DNA from: Bacteroides finegoldii DSM 17565
Lineage (GTDB): Bacteria > Bacteroidota > Bacteroidia > Bacteroidales > Bacteroidaceae
Assembly: GCF_000156195.1 (NCBI RefSeq)
Contig: NZ_GG688318.1
Coordinates: 4,650 to 41,520 of the forward strand
Length of the DNA stretch: 36,871 nt
Reading direction: 5' to 3'
This document shows positions 26,263-32,600 of this stretch, piece by piece. The position numbers and the translations under genes were made by a program. The notes beneath the pieces were generated by a model that did no database searches, was not told where the DNA came from, and was given only the letters and a program-made list of their open reading frames with translations. The number at the start of each line of letters is the position of its first letter. Position 1 is the stretch's first letter.

Positions 26263-27017
26263 TAGAATTACAGCATTTTTCCATAGGTTACAAAGAAAAC
26301 TCGTTGCTCCACGAGGTAAATGCCACGATAAAAAAAGGTCAACTGACAGCCCTTATCGGAAGAAACGGGACAGGAAAATCGACGTTGCTCCGCGCCATAG
26401 CCGGTCTGAACCGGTGTTATTCCGGAAAAATCATTCTCGACGGGCACGACATCGCCTGCATGAAAACCGAAGATATGGCAAAAACGCTGGCTATCGTCAC
26501 GACCGAGCGCACGCGCATCGCCAACCTGCGGTGCAAGGATGTCGTAGCCATAGGCCGTGCTCCTTATACCAACTGGATAGGTAGGATGCAAGAAACAGAT
26601 AAGGAGATAGTCATGCAATCGCTCATTTCGGTGGGAATGGAGGCTTATGCAAACCGCACGATGGATAAAATGTCGGATGGCGAATGCCAGCGTGTGATGA
26701 TTGCTCGTGCATTGGCACAGGATACTCCTATCATTCTCCTTGATGAACCGACTTCCTTTCTTGACATGCCTAATCGCTACGAACTTGTGGCGTTGCTTCG
26801 TAGGCTTGTCCACGACGAGAAAAAATGTATCATGTTCTCGACACATGAACTTGACATCGCGTTGTCCATGTGCGATTCGATAGCATTGTTAGATACCCCG
26901 AATTTAAGTTGCTTGACCGCGTCTGAAATGCAGAAAAGCGGATACATTGACAGACTTTTCCAAAATGAAAACATCCGTTTCGACTCCTTATGCGGTACAA
27001 TGATTTTGAAACAATGA
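26259..27017 (+). CDS. btuD: BtuD, cobamide ABC transporter ATPase
   Basis: From the ATG that overlaps the btuC stop (ATGA), the protein has 252 residues. Walker A is GRNGTGKST (34-42), the signature is MSDGECQRVMIARALAQ, Walker B is PIILLDEPTSFLD, and the switch His is in FSTHELD. The signature reads SDGE rather than the canonical SGGQ, a mild variant within the family. I chose 26259 rather than the earlier ATG at 26226 because the latter lies inside btuC and adds residues unlike the family. Its own stop overlaps the next start (ATGA at 27014-27017). Confidence 0.93.
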   Translation: MIELQHFSIGYKENSLLHEVNATIKKGQLTALIGRNGTGKSTLLRAIAGLNRCYSGKIILDGHDIACMKTEDMAKTLAIVTTERTRIANLRCKDVVAIGRAPYTNWIGRMQETDKEIVMQSLISVGMEAYANRTMDKMSDGECQRVMIARALAQDTPIILLDEPTSFLDMPNRYELVALLRRLVHDEKKCIMFSTHELDIALSMCDSIALLDTPNLSCLTASEMQKSGYIDRLFQNENIRFDSLCGTMILKQ

Positions 27018-27580
27018 GTATATACACTGTAGAAAATTTTACTTCAGACATCACTGTTGAAGGATACATCGCCGAATTCCGTGACGAACCACATTTTCTT
27101 GAACTTTGCAAACAATGTACCAATTACGGTAAAAGTTGGGGGTGTCCTCCATTTGATTTTGATACGGAATCGTTTCTCCGACAATACAAGTATGCACATC
27201 TTATGGCAACGAAGATAATCCCTGAAGACAAAGATATTCCGATTGAATATACACAAAAACTCATTTTACCGGAACGGATACGAATCGAGAGCGAATTATT
27301 GGATATGGAACGGAAATATGGAGGGCGTTCATTTGCCTATATAGGTAAATGTCTTCACTGCTCAGATAACGAGTGTACGCGTAACTGCGGCACACCATGC
27401 CGACACCCGGAAAAAGTGCGTCCGTCACTCGAAGCCTTCGGATTTGACATAGCCAAAACGCTTTCTGAACTTTTTAACATCGAACTTCTTTGGGGAAAGG
27501 ATGGCAAATTACCTGAATATCTTGTTCTCGTAAGCGGATTTTTTCATAATGAATACGAACTTTGCAACATAGCATACTAA
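27014..27580 (+). CDS. DUF2284 cysteine-rich putative metal-binding protein
   Basis: The start overlapping the btuD stop gives 188 residues. The family signature is present: C-x2-C near the N-terminus (ELCKQCTNYGKSWGCPPF) and a second Cys cluster, CLHCSDNECTRNCGTPCRHPEKVRPS, resembling a ferredoxin-like or corrinoid-associated Fe-S site. This is DUF2284, annotated only as predicted metal-binding. Translational coupling to btuD implies that it acts with imported corrinoid. A redox or decyanation/reduction role, or handling of the cobalt centre, is an inference. Composition is more AT-rich than in btuB. It is the last gene of the operon. Confidence 0.85.
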   Translation: MSIYTVENFTSDITVEGYIAEFRDEPHFLELCKQCTNYGKSWGCPPFDFDTESFLRQYKYAHLMATKIIPEDKDIPIEYTQKLILPERIRIESELLDMERKYGGRSFAYIGKCLHCSDNECTRNCGTPCRHPEKVRPSLEAFGFDIAKTLSELFNIELLWGKDGKLPEYLVLVSGFFHNEYELCNIAY

Positions 27581-27696
27581 TGATTCGGACATGAAATAAA
27601 CAGACAAACTAACCACATTCGGTTCAATCTGTTTTGTGATTTCAAATGAATTATAGTTAGATATGTAAAAAGCGACGCTGGAGCTTGAAATAAGTA

Positions 27697-28146
27697 ACGG
27701 TTTATCGGTGTATTCTCCGTTAAACCGTCCTGTTTTCGTTAAACGAAAACACAACTTGCTGTCCCCTAATGGGGACAACGTTTTGAATATCACGCTATAT
27801 CCATATAGTGCTATAAAGCCTTTTGTCAGGGGAAAAATGCATACGGTTTCTGCCATTTTTTCCGCATTTCCGGTTTTTTGAATGTAAATGTTTCCCCACA
27901 GAACATGCGTCTTCCCACTATACTGCTATAACTATATAGCCATATAAAAGAATCAGAAATTAAAATATCATTGATTGACAGCATAATTCACCGATTTACG
28001 GGAATGTCTTCTGTAGTCTTTAGTCCGCTATACCACTATCAGTATAGCTTTAGTTATCTCTATTTCGAGGTCATCCTCTATGCAGCTCACCATATCATGT
28101 TATATCACTATCAGCATATCCCCGTTTATCCTTATTCCGATGTCAC
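27697..28146. repeat. Left arm of a ~450-bp inverted repeat (hairpin-rich)
   Basis: This stretch is an imperfect reverse complement of 31474-31951. Shared blocks include GTTTTCGT-hairpin-ACGAAAAC (27732-27750), the GTCCCC TAAT GGGGAC hairpin (27761-27776), CTATATCCATATAG (27795-27808), the CCTTTTGTCAGGGGAAAAA run (27819-27837), TATCATTGATTGACAGCATA and CTTCTGTAGTCTTTAGTCCG. By eye most positions agree. The left arm lacks a roughly 24-bp segment present in the right arm. Its inner end abuts the integrase fragment at 28147. No gene is credible inside it: the Tyr-rich open frame here simply reads the repeats. Confidence 0.85.
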
Positions 28147-28357
28147 GCCCTATACCGCACGGCATTCGTTTGGAACCCTGATGCTGTCCTCCGGCATCCC
28201 GATAGAGAGCATCGCCAAGATGATGGGCCATACGAACATCAACAGTACGCAGGTCTATGCATAGGTTACCGACCAGAAGATATCCGGTGACATGGACCGG
28301 CTGATGAAAAGAAGACAGAAAGGGAGTACGGTCCCCCTAACGGAAATATCCGAATAA
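28147..28357 (+). pseudogene. C-terminal fragment of a third tyrosine integrase
   Basis: Beginning right after the inverted-repeat arm, the frame reads PYTARHSFGTLMLSSGIPIE, SIAKMMGHTNI and NSTQVYA, containing the second-box HxxR-type motif (here YTARH), the GHTN box and the catalytic Tyr of a Bacteroidales tyrosine recombinase. A TAG at 28262-28264 follows two codons after the catalytic Tyr. The normal C-terminal tail continues in the same frame behind it (VTDQKISGDMDRLMKRRQ) to the TAA at 28355-28357. The whole N-terminal part is missing. Because it includes the HxxRH box that also ends the integrase remnant at 12611-13603, it is a different gene and not that gene's missing tail. Confidence 0.85.
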
Positions 28358-28360
28358 TGA

Positions 28361-28402
28361 AATGCCAGCCGAAACCGATGTTTAATGGTTCCGGCCGGCA
28401 TT
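28361..28402. terminator. Hairpin between integrase fragment and HTH gene
   Basis: AATGCCAGCCGAAACC pairs with GGTTCCGGCCGGCATT, with small mismatches, around GATGTTTAAT. It separates two convergent units, the integrase remnant and the minus-strand HTH gene, and so may serve both directions. The T-runs are short. Confidence 0.6.
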
Positions 28403-28422
28403 CTTGAGTATTGAACGTCCGA

Positions 28423-28716
28423 TTATATCAGGGCCTCATGATAATTATCTTCCAGGAGTTTCTCAATGTCGGATACCTTATACAAAATTTTTCCACCTAG
28501 CCGGATATAAGAAATACGCCCCTGGTCCCTATAATCCTGCAGGCATCTGCGGCTGATTTTTAACAGGTCCGACAATTCCTTGTCAGAGAGAAAACGCTCA
28601 CCGTTAAACAGGGGGCGGTTATCCTCCGCAAGCCTTTCCAGCTTCGTCTGAATGTTATCCAGCAGGCCAAAGAATCGGCGGACACTGCACGTCTCTTTGC
28701 TAATAATTCCTTCCAT
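28423..28716 (-). CDS. Helix-turn-helix (excisionase/MerR-like) DNA-binding protein
   Basis: This 97-residue protein ends in an HTH_17-type winged helix: FLSDKELSDLLKISRRCLQDYRDQGRISYIRLGGKILYKVSDIEKLLEDN. The N-terminal half (FFGLLDNIQTKLERLAED) is a probable short coiled coil. Proteins of this shape are standard small regulators or recombination-directionality factors of Bacteroidales integrative and mobilisable elements. It lies 15 bp downstream of a second HTH gene and is likely cotranscribed with it. Its target site is unknown. Confidence 0.82.
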   Translation of the reverse strand: MEGIISKETCSVRRFFGLLDNIQTKLERLAEDNRPLFNGERFLSDKELSDLLKISRRCLQDYRDQGRISYIRLGGKILYKVSDIEKLLEDNYHEALI

Positions 28717-28731
28717 GTTGCATCCAATTAA

Positions 28732-29049
28732 TTATTCATTCTTTCTTTTTTCTCTCACCGCCTTTTCCTTGCGTTTCATGGCGGCATAGACCATCAGCTT
28801 TTCCACGTCCTCCGGCCTGTAGTAGATTTTCCGTTGGATTTGGGTGAATGCCAGCCGTCCGGTATCCCGGAGAGTCTGCAGGGTACGTGGAGAGATGTCA
28901 AGGCGCAGGCAGACATCCTGGTTATCCATTCACTCTCCCGGTTTCTTTTCCCTGTTTTTTTCATACAAGCGGTCCACCTGTGCGGACAGGCTATCAGCCC
29001 TAGCCAGCATTTCCTCAAAGATTCCGGCTTCAATGTAATATACTTCCAT
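28732..29049 (-). pseudogene. Second helix-turn-helix gene, split by an in-frame TGA
   Basis: The frame from ATG at 29049 encodes MEVYYIEAGIFEEMLARADS and continues to REKKPGE, then meets TGA at 28930-28932. It continues in the same frame as MDNQDVCLRLDISPRTLQTL and on to RKIYYRPEDVEKLMVYAAMK, ending at 28732. As I recall, relatives read a Trp just before the conserved xDNQDVC motif, so TGG to TGA would explain the stop. The ATG right after the TGA could restart translation and give a 65-residue HTH-only product, so partial function is possible. Both halves together (105 codons) have the usual length for these element regulators. Confidence 0.75.
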
Positions 29050-29197
29050 TTTTCTTGTTTTTATTTAAAATAGCTTCCTTTTAGAAACTCAAATTATTGA
29101 AATACAGTTCAAAATACTTTCCAAATGCACTTCCGGATGGGAGTCGTGATTTCCGACTCCCCCTCCAGAGCTGTTTTAAGGAGGACTTCCCGTCATA

Positions 29198-29608
29198 TTA
29201 CGGCTGTAACAGTTTGTAATCTCGTCCTGTGATCTTCTTTATCATGCCGGCGTTTTCTTTGATATGTTCAACCAGTATGCGGCTTATAACACCGGAAACA
29301 GTAAAATCCTTACGTCTGACTGCCCAGACAATGTCTGAGATACATTCGTACACCTGTGCATCAATATGCAGGGGCTTGCGCCGGTTGGATGAAAAATTGT
29401 TCAGGAGGGCTTCAATGTATTTTTTTACCTCTTCATCCGTTATCGTCTTTTTACTTTCCGCCCGGGATGAAGACTCCTTGTGGGGCGGCACCTCTTCCAG
29501 ATTCTCGGAAATACTGCTCAAATATGAGCCTTTAGCGGCAACTATATCCAGTATCTCCTTCTCGTTGATATTATACGGTTTTGTTTTTTTCCTTTCAATG
29601 CTGTCCAT
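29198..29608 (-). CDS. DUF3408 mobile-element protein
   Basis: This 136-residue protein has a disordered, charged N-terminal half and a C-terminal ribbon-helix-helix-like region (KKPLHID-type core: RKPLHIDAQVYECISDIVWAV, then FTVSGVISRILVEHIKENAGMIKKI). That layout matches DUF3408, found next to ParA and mobilisation genes in Bacteroidales conjugative elements. Its role is not established; DNA binding in partition or transfer is plausible. No ParA or mobilisation gene accompanies it here, so the neighbouring transfer module has been lost. It reads on the minus strand toward the HTH genes. Confidence 0.72.
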   Translation of the reverse strand: MDSIERKKTKPYNINEKEILDIVAAKGSYLSSISENLEEVPPHKESSSRAESKKTITDEEVKKYIEALLNNFSSNRRKPLHIDAQVYECISDIVWAVRRKDFTVSGVISRILVEHIKENAGMIKKITGRDYKLLQP

Positions 29609-29835
29609 AACTATGATTTATACATTAATTCCATGTGACAATTGGGCGTTTTGTAAGGCGGATGTTCCTGATGGCGGATTATCGTCCTACTCTGCAAAGA
29701 AAAAAAGAATAAACGTGGGAAAGGATACCTTGTCAGTTATAGTCATATATAGACATGAATAGTCAATGCCAGCAAAAGACATAACAAATGGCAGTCCGGC
29801 GGGAGGCCAGGATTCTCCCCGATGTTGCTAGGATT

Positions 29836-30000
29836 GTGACATGTCAAGCCATGGAGATATTGACAGCTTACATTCTTGGGATAATGGTACACCAGGCTAC
29901 GGATATTGTAACAGCTTATGTTATTGGAATAGTGATATGTCAAGCTATGAAGATAGCGGGAACTCATGTTGGCAAGATAGCGATATACGAGGAGACAGCA
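29836..30000. repeat. 48-bp tandem satellite, three full units plus partial units
   Basis: Units at 29836-29883, 29884-29931 and 29932-29979 align without gaps. Each begins GTGAYATGTC or ATGGTACACC and ends in GGGATA, GGAATA or AAGATA. A partial fourth unit follows (GCGATATACGAGG), and a degraded one precedes. Because 48 is divisible by 3, an open plus-strand frame (29788-30051, 87 codons) reads a 16-residue repeat, for example IVTCQAMEILTAYILG, IMVHQATDIVTAYVIG and IVICQAMKIAGTHVGK. No start signal or known family supports a gene, so I annotate the DNA repeat only. Confidence 0.85.
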
Positions 30001-30089
30001 GGACGGGAACACTACGGCGATGAAAAGAAAAATCCCTGTTGGTCCATGTGAGACCGGCAGGGAGCGTAACAATAAAAGGAACGGGCTTC

Positions 30090-30321
30090 TCAGCCCCTGA
30101 TGTAACCGTACTTTTTCAGGTCGTCCATGAACTGCTCCGGGGTGTCGGTTCTCACCGTCACCCCGTGCAGTTCCCTGTACCGTCCGGAGAAATTCACTAT
30201 GTACTCCTCGTCGGTGCATCCGCTGTCAAACCAGCTGCCTTCACGCAGGATGCGTACAAACTCGGAAGGGCCGGAGGCGGCAATCCTGCCGCCATCCGCT
30301 AAAATATATATGCCTGTTCAT
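30090..30321 (-). pseudogene. Small amidoligase-linked gene with 5' frameshift
   Basis: A minus-strand frame encodes about 73 residues, ILADGGRIAASGPSEFVRIL, then EGSWFDSGCTDEEYIVNF, then TDTPEQFMDDLKKYGYIRG, and stops at 30090. The frame has no start codon: it runs back to a TGA at 30318-30320. The ATG at 30321-30319, 12 bp after the amidoligase stop, begins MNRHIYF in another frame. Adding one AT pair to the ATATATAT run at about 30304-30311 would join the two as MNRHIYILADGG. A dinucleotide slip therefore seems to have broken, or switched off, a short gene cotranscribed with the amidoligase. No function is recognised. Confidence 0.6.
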
Positions 30322-30333
30322 GTCGATATTTTT

Positions 30334-31248
30334 TTAGTCCTTAAATTTATAATATAGTTTCTGTTCACTGTCGAGGAAGGGGATGTTCTGGAGCGCGGTG
30401 GCCACAGGCACCTGTCCCCTCGTGGCAAAGGTAACTAATTTGTGGAGAAACAGTACCCAGTTGCGCATTTTTGTGAAGCAGGTCGTTCCGGAATGCTGGC
30501 GGAACTCGATCGTCTTGTGCCGTGAGTAGGCCTCGAGGTCCACCTTATGGTAACGGTCACCGATCCTTCCTTTCAGCTCGTCCACCATCCGGGCGGAACG
30601 TATCATCCCGTCAGAGACATGACCCAGGCCACGGCAATAGTAGTTGTCCCTGCGGGATGCCGGTATGAACCTGTCGATGACCGGTTCCAGGTGCTTGTAG
30701 CTCAGGGACAGGTTACGCCAGGTTTCCATGCTGAAACCGGCGGCATCGATATGTACATGAAGCCCGCAGCTCCCGTTCACCTTCACGTCACACAGGTCAA
30801 GCACCCAGCAGCCCTTCTCCAGTTCCTGTAACCCGGCTTCACCGACCAGGATCGGACTGACCAGTTCAAAGGTGTCGTTGCCGTTCAGACTGCCGTCCGT
30901 CACGAGTTTCCAATGCGGACGGGTGGTATGGTTATAACTTTCCACCATAACCTCGATACCGGCCTCCCTGAGCTCGCGTGCGAGCCGTTCACGGGAGCAG
31001 TTGTAAGCCTCGATCTCGATACCGAACTTGCGGGTGAAAGTATAATCCAGTGCAGCTGTCGCCGGATGGATATTCAGACCGCCCTCACGTTCATTCATCC
31101 GGCGCAGGGCGTTCACGACAAAACCGTAATTACCGTTGGTCACCATCCTTGCGATTTCCGCACGGGGAATCCCTAAAAGATACAGTTGCCGGATCTTGCT
31201 CGTTTTTGTTGTCTCTTGTGCTAAAATGCTTCTAACTTGCTTGTTCAT
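30334..31248 (-). CDS. Putative amidoligase (COOH-NH2 ligase superfamily)
   Basis: This 304-residue protein starts with a helix-turn-helix-like segment (SKIRQLYLLGIPRAEIARMV), then the amidoligase domain of the glutamine-synthetase-like superfamily. Motifs include FGIEIEAYN (first metal and nucleotide acidic residues), WKLVTDGSLNG, FELVSPIL, GLHVHIDAAGF, and KTIEFRQHSGT with the late Glu and Arg. All expected acidic positions of the fold appear present. Such enzymes form amide or peptide-like bonds from ATP, a carboxylate and an amine. The substrates here are unknown; roles suggested for the family include peptide tagging and metabolite or cell-wall amidation. It is the first gene of a minus-strand unit with the small gene at 30090-30321. 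G+C content is clearly higher than in the flanking repeat arms, so it probably arrived from a different background. Confidence 0.8.
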   Translation of the reverse strand: MNKQVRSILAQETTKTSKIRQLYLLGIPRAEIARMVTNGNYGFVVNALRRMNEREGGLNIHPATAALDYTFTRKFGIEIEAYNCSRERLARELREAGIEVMVESYNHTTRPHWKLVTDGSLNGNDTFELVSPILVGEAGLQELEKGCWVLDLCDVKVNGSCGLHVHIDAAGFSMETWRNLSLSYKHLEPVIDRFIPASRRDNYYCRGLGHVSDGMIRSARMVDELKGRIGDRYHKVDLEAYSRHKTIEFRQHSGTTCFTKMRNWVLFLHKLVTFATRGQVPVATALQNIPFLDSEQKLYYKFKD

Positions 31249-31473
31249 AACTTGTTAGCTTCTTTATTTACTCTACTAAGATAATGCTTTTATAGGAGAA
31301 ACTATAATCATAAGAACTTTATTATCACTGCATTAGCTTACTTTGTTTTAGACTAAAAGTCCTTATTGGGGGGATCCTTATCTTATCCGCTGCAAGTCCC
31401 GGATGACAAAAGGCGGCAATATATCGGAATAGTCAGATAACGATATATCATGATATGGCTGACCGCATAAGAT
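31249..31473. other. Non-coding leader between amidoligase and right repeat arm
   Basis: No gene is seen. The 5' part is AT-rich and presumably holds the minus-strand promoter of the amidoligase, but no TAnnTTTG match was found. From about 31419 the sequence becomes the tandem-repeat material that continues into the right arm: GATATATCATGATATGG occurs at 31442 and again 96 bp later at 31538. Confidence 0.5.
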
Positions 31474-31951
31474 GTGACATCGAAATAGGAATAGACGGGG
31501 ATATGTTGATAGCGGTATAACGGGTTAGCCGGATAGCGATATATCATGATATGGCGAACCACATAGGGGGTGACATCGAAATAGAGATAACTAAAGCTAT
31601 GCCGATAGTGGTATAGCGGACTAAAGACTACAGAAGAGATTCTCGAAAATCAATGAATTATGCTGTCAATCAATGATATTTCAATTTCCGATTCTTTTTT
31701 ATATGGCTATATGGTTATAGCAGTATAGCGGGAAGACGCACGTTCTGTGGGGAAATATTCCCCTTCAGAAGATCGGAAATGCAGAAAAACCGGCGGAAAC
31801 CGTATGCGTTTTTCCCCTGACAAAAGGCTTTATAGCACTATATGGATATAGCGTAATATTCAAATCGTTGTCCCCATTAGGGGACAGCAAGTTGTGTTTT
31901 CGTTTAACGAAAACCGAATGGTTTAACAGCATATTTCGCTGCCAAACCATT
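31474..31951. repeat. Right arm of the inverted repeat, with 96-bp (2x48) internal repeats
   Basis: The reverse complement of this stretch matches 27697-28146 over most of its length, including the GTCCCC ATTA GGGGAC hairpin (31870-31885), the GTTTTCGT TTA ACGAAAAC hairpin (31896-31914) and an AATGGTTT ... AAACCATT stem (31917-31924 with 31944-31951). CGATATATCATGATATGG occurs at 31441 and 31537, 96 bp apart, and CGAAATAG-ending units show a 48-bp sub-period. No gene is credible here. Confidence 0.85.
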
Positions 31952-32196
31952 ATTCAGTTCATGCTCCTAAGTCGCACAGAATCATAAAACCGATATCTGT
32001 CTTTGGACTATTTATCCCTACAAATTGCGCTATTAGATTCTCATACCACACGAAAAAAAAGACATCCAGAGACTTTTACAATGTATGGGATGTATACAAT
32101 CGGCCAATGTTCAGTATATCGCAGCAGACACTCAATCCATACTTTAATACCATCATTCAATGCTAACACATCACCTCTATTTTTCGATCAGTCCAT
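31952..32196. other. Island-to-chromosome transition, no feature recognised
   Basis: AT-rich sequence without a credible gene. The inverted-repeat homology ends at about 31951, and a normal chromosomal-looking transcription unit begins at 32534, so the right boundary of the accessory region probably lies here or within the degraded reading frame that follows. Confidence 0.4.
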
Positions 32197-32520
32197 TCAA
32201 GTATTATAACATAGATTATAGTAATGGACTGTAAGACCATTGCTGAAGACAAGAACAAGATTTTTTATACCTATTTCAATACTCTGGACATCATCCTTGC
32301 TAATGTTTTGAACAGATTCTCCTCCATACATAATCTCAACGGAAATAAATTCTATATTACGATACTGCTTGTACCATCTCTCGAATAGAAAATAAACTAC
32401 ACCTTTCATCTGGCAAAACAGAACGATTGACATCAAATGGGAAACAGTTTTCCAACCACTCATGAGAAGGAGGATAACGAAATAAACCAAACACTCTACA
32501 TCTATTGGCTGGGATAAATA
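32197..32520 (-). pseudogene. Possible degraded gene, unrecognised
   Basis: Two minus-strand frames look protein-like in succession. One reads CRVFGLFRYPPSHEWLENCF followed by VNRSVLPDERCSLFSIREMVQ until a TAA near 32356-32358. The other, ending at 32197, reads YRNIEFISVEIMYGGESVQN followed by DDVQSIEIGIKNLVLVFSN. A single frameshift near 32360 would join them. There is no obvious start, promoter or family match. It may be a remnant of the chromosomal gene disrupted at the right edge of the island; it does not resemble the missing half of the GH125 gene. Confidence 0.35.
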
Positions 32521-32533
32521 GCTAAAAAGAAAA

Positions 32534-32564
32534 TTTGCGAATCAAATATCATTTTATATTTTTG
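32534..32564 (+). promoter_or_regulatory. Bacteroides promoter for the ECF sigma gene
   Basis: TTTG (32534-32537) and TATTTTTG (32557-32564) match the -33 and -7 consensus with a 19-nt spacer. Transcription would begin near 32571, which places the ATG at 32535 upstream of the transcript and favours the ATG at 32601. Confidence 0.75.
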
Positions 32565-32600
32565 TTTCTCAAAATTTTTAATGAACTAAAAAGAATTAAA

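Noticed and set aside
27971..28264. A 97-residue plus-strand open frame as one gene
   Set aside because: Its first half is the Tyr-rich reading of the inverted-repeat arm. Only the part after 28147 is protein-derived, and that is an integrase C-terminus.
12611..28357. The truncated integrase at 12611-13603 and the C-terminal fragment at 28147 as two halves of one interrupted gene
   Set aside because: Both contain the HxxR/K-H active-site box (HTAKH and YTARH), so they overlap and must come from different genes.
29836..29979. Regular 48-bp repeats could be taken for a CRISPR array
   Set aside because: The units are contiguous and diverged along their whole length, with no constant repeat separated by unique spacers, and no cas genes are present.
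29743..30219. A 158-residue minus-strand open frame over the satellite
   Set aside because: It reads the 48-bp repeats and the opposite frame of the small amidoligase-linked gene. Its composition is low-complexity and no start context supports it.
32535..32600. An upstream start for the ECF sigma factor
   Set aside because: The promoter -7 box at 32557-32564 lies inside this extension, so the transcript would begin after it.
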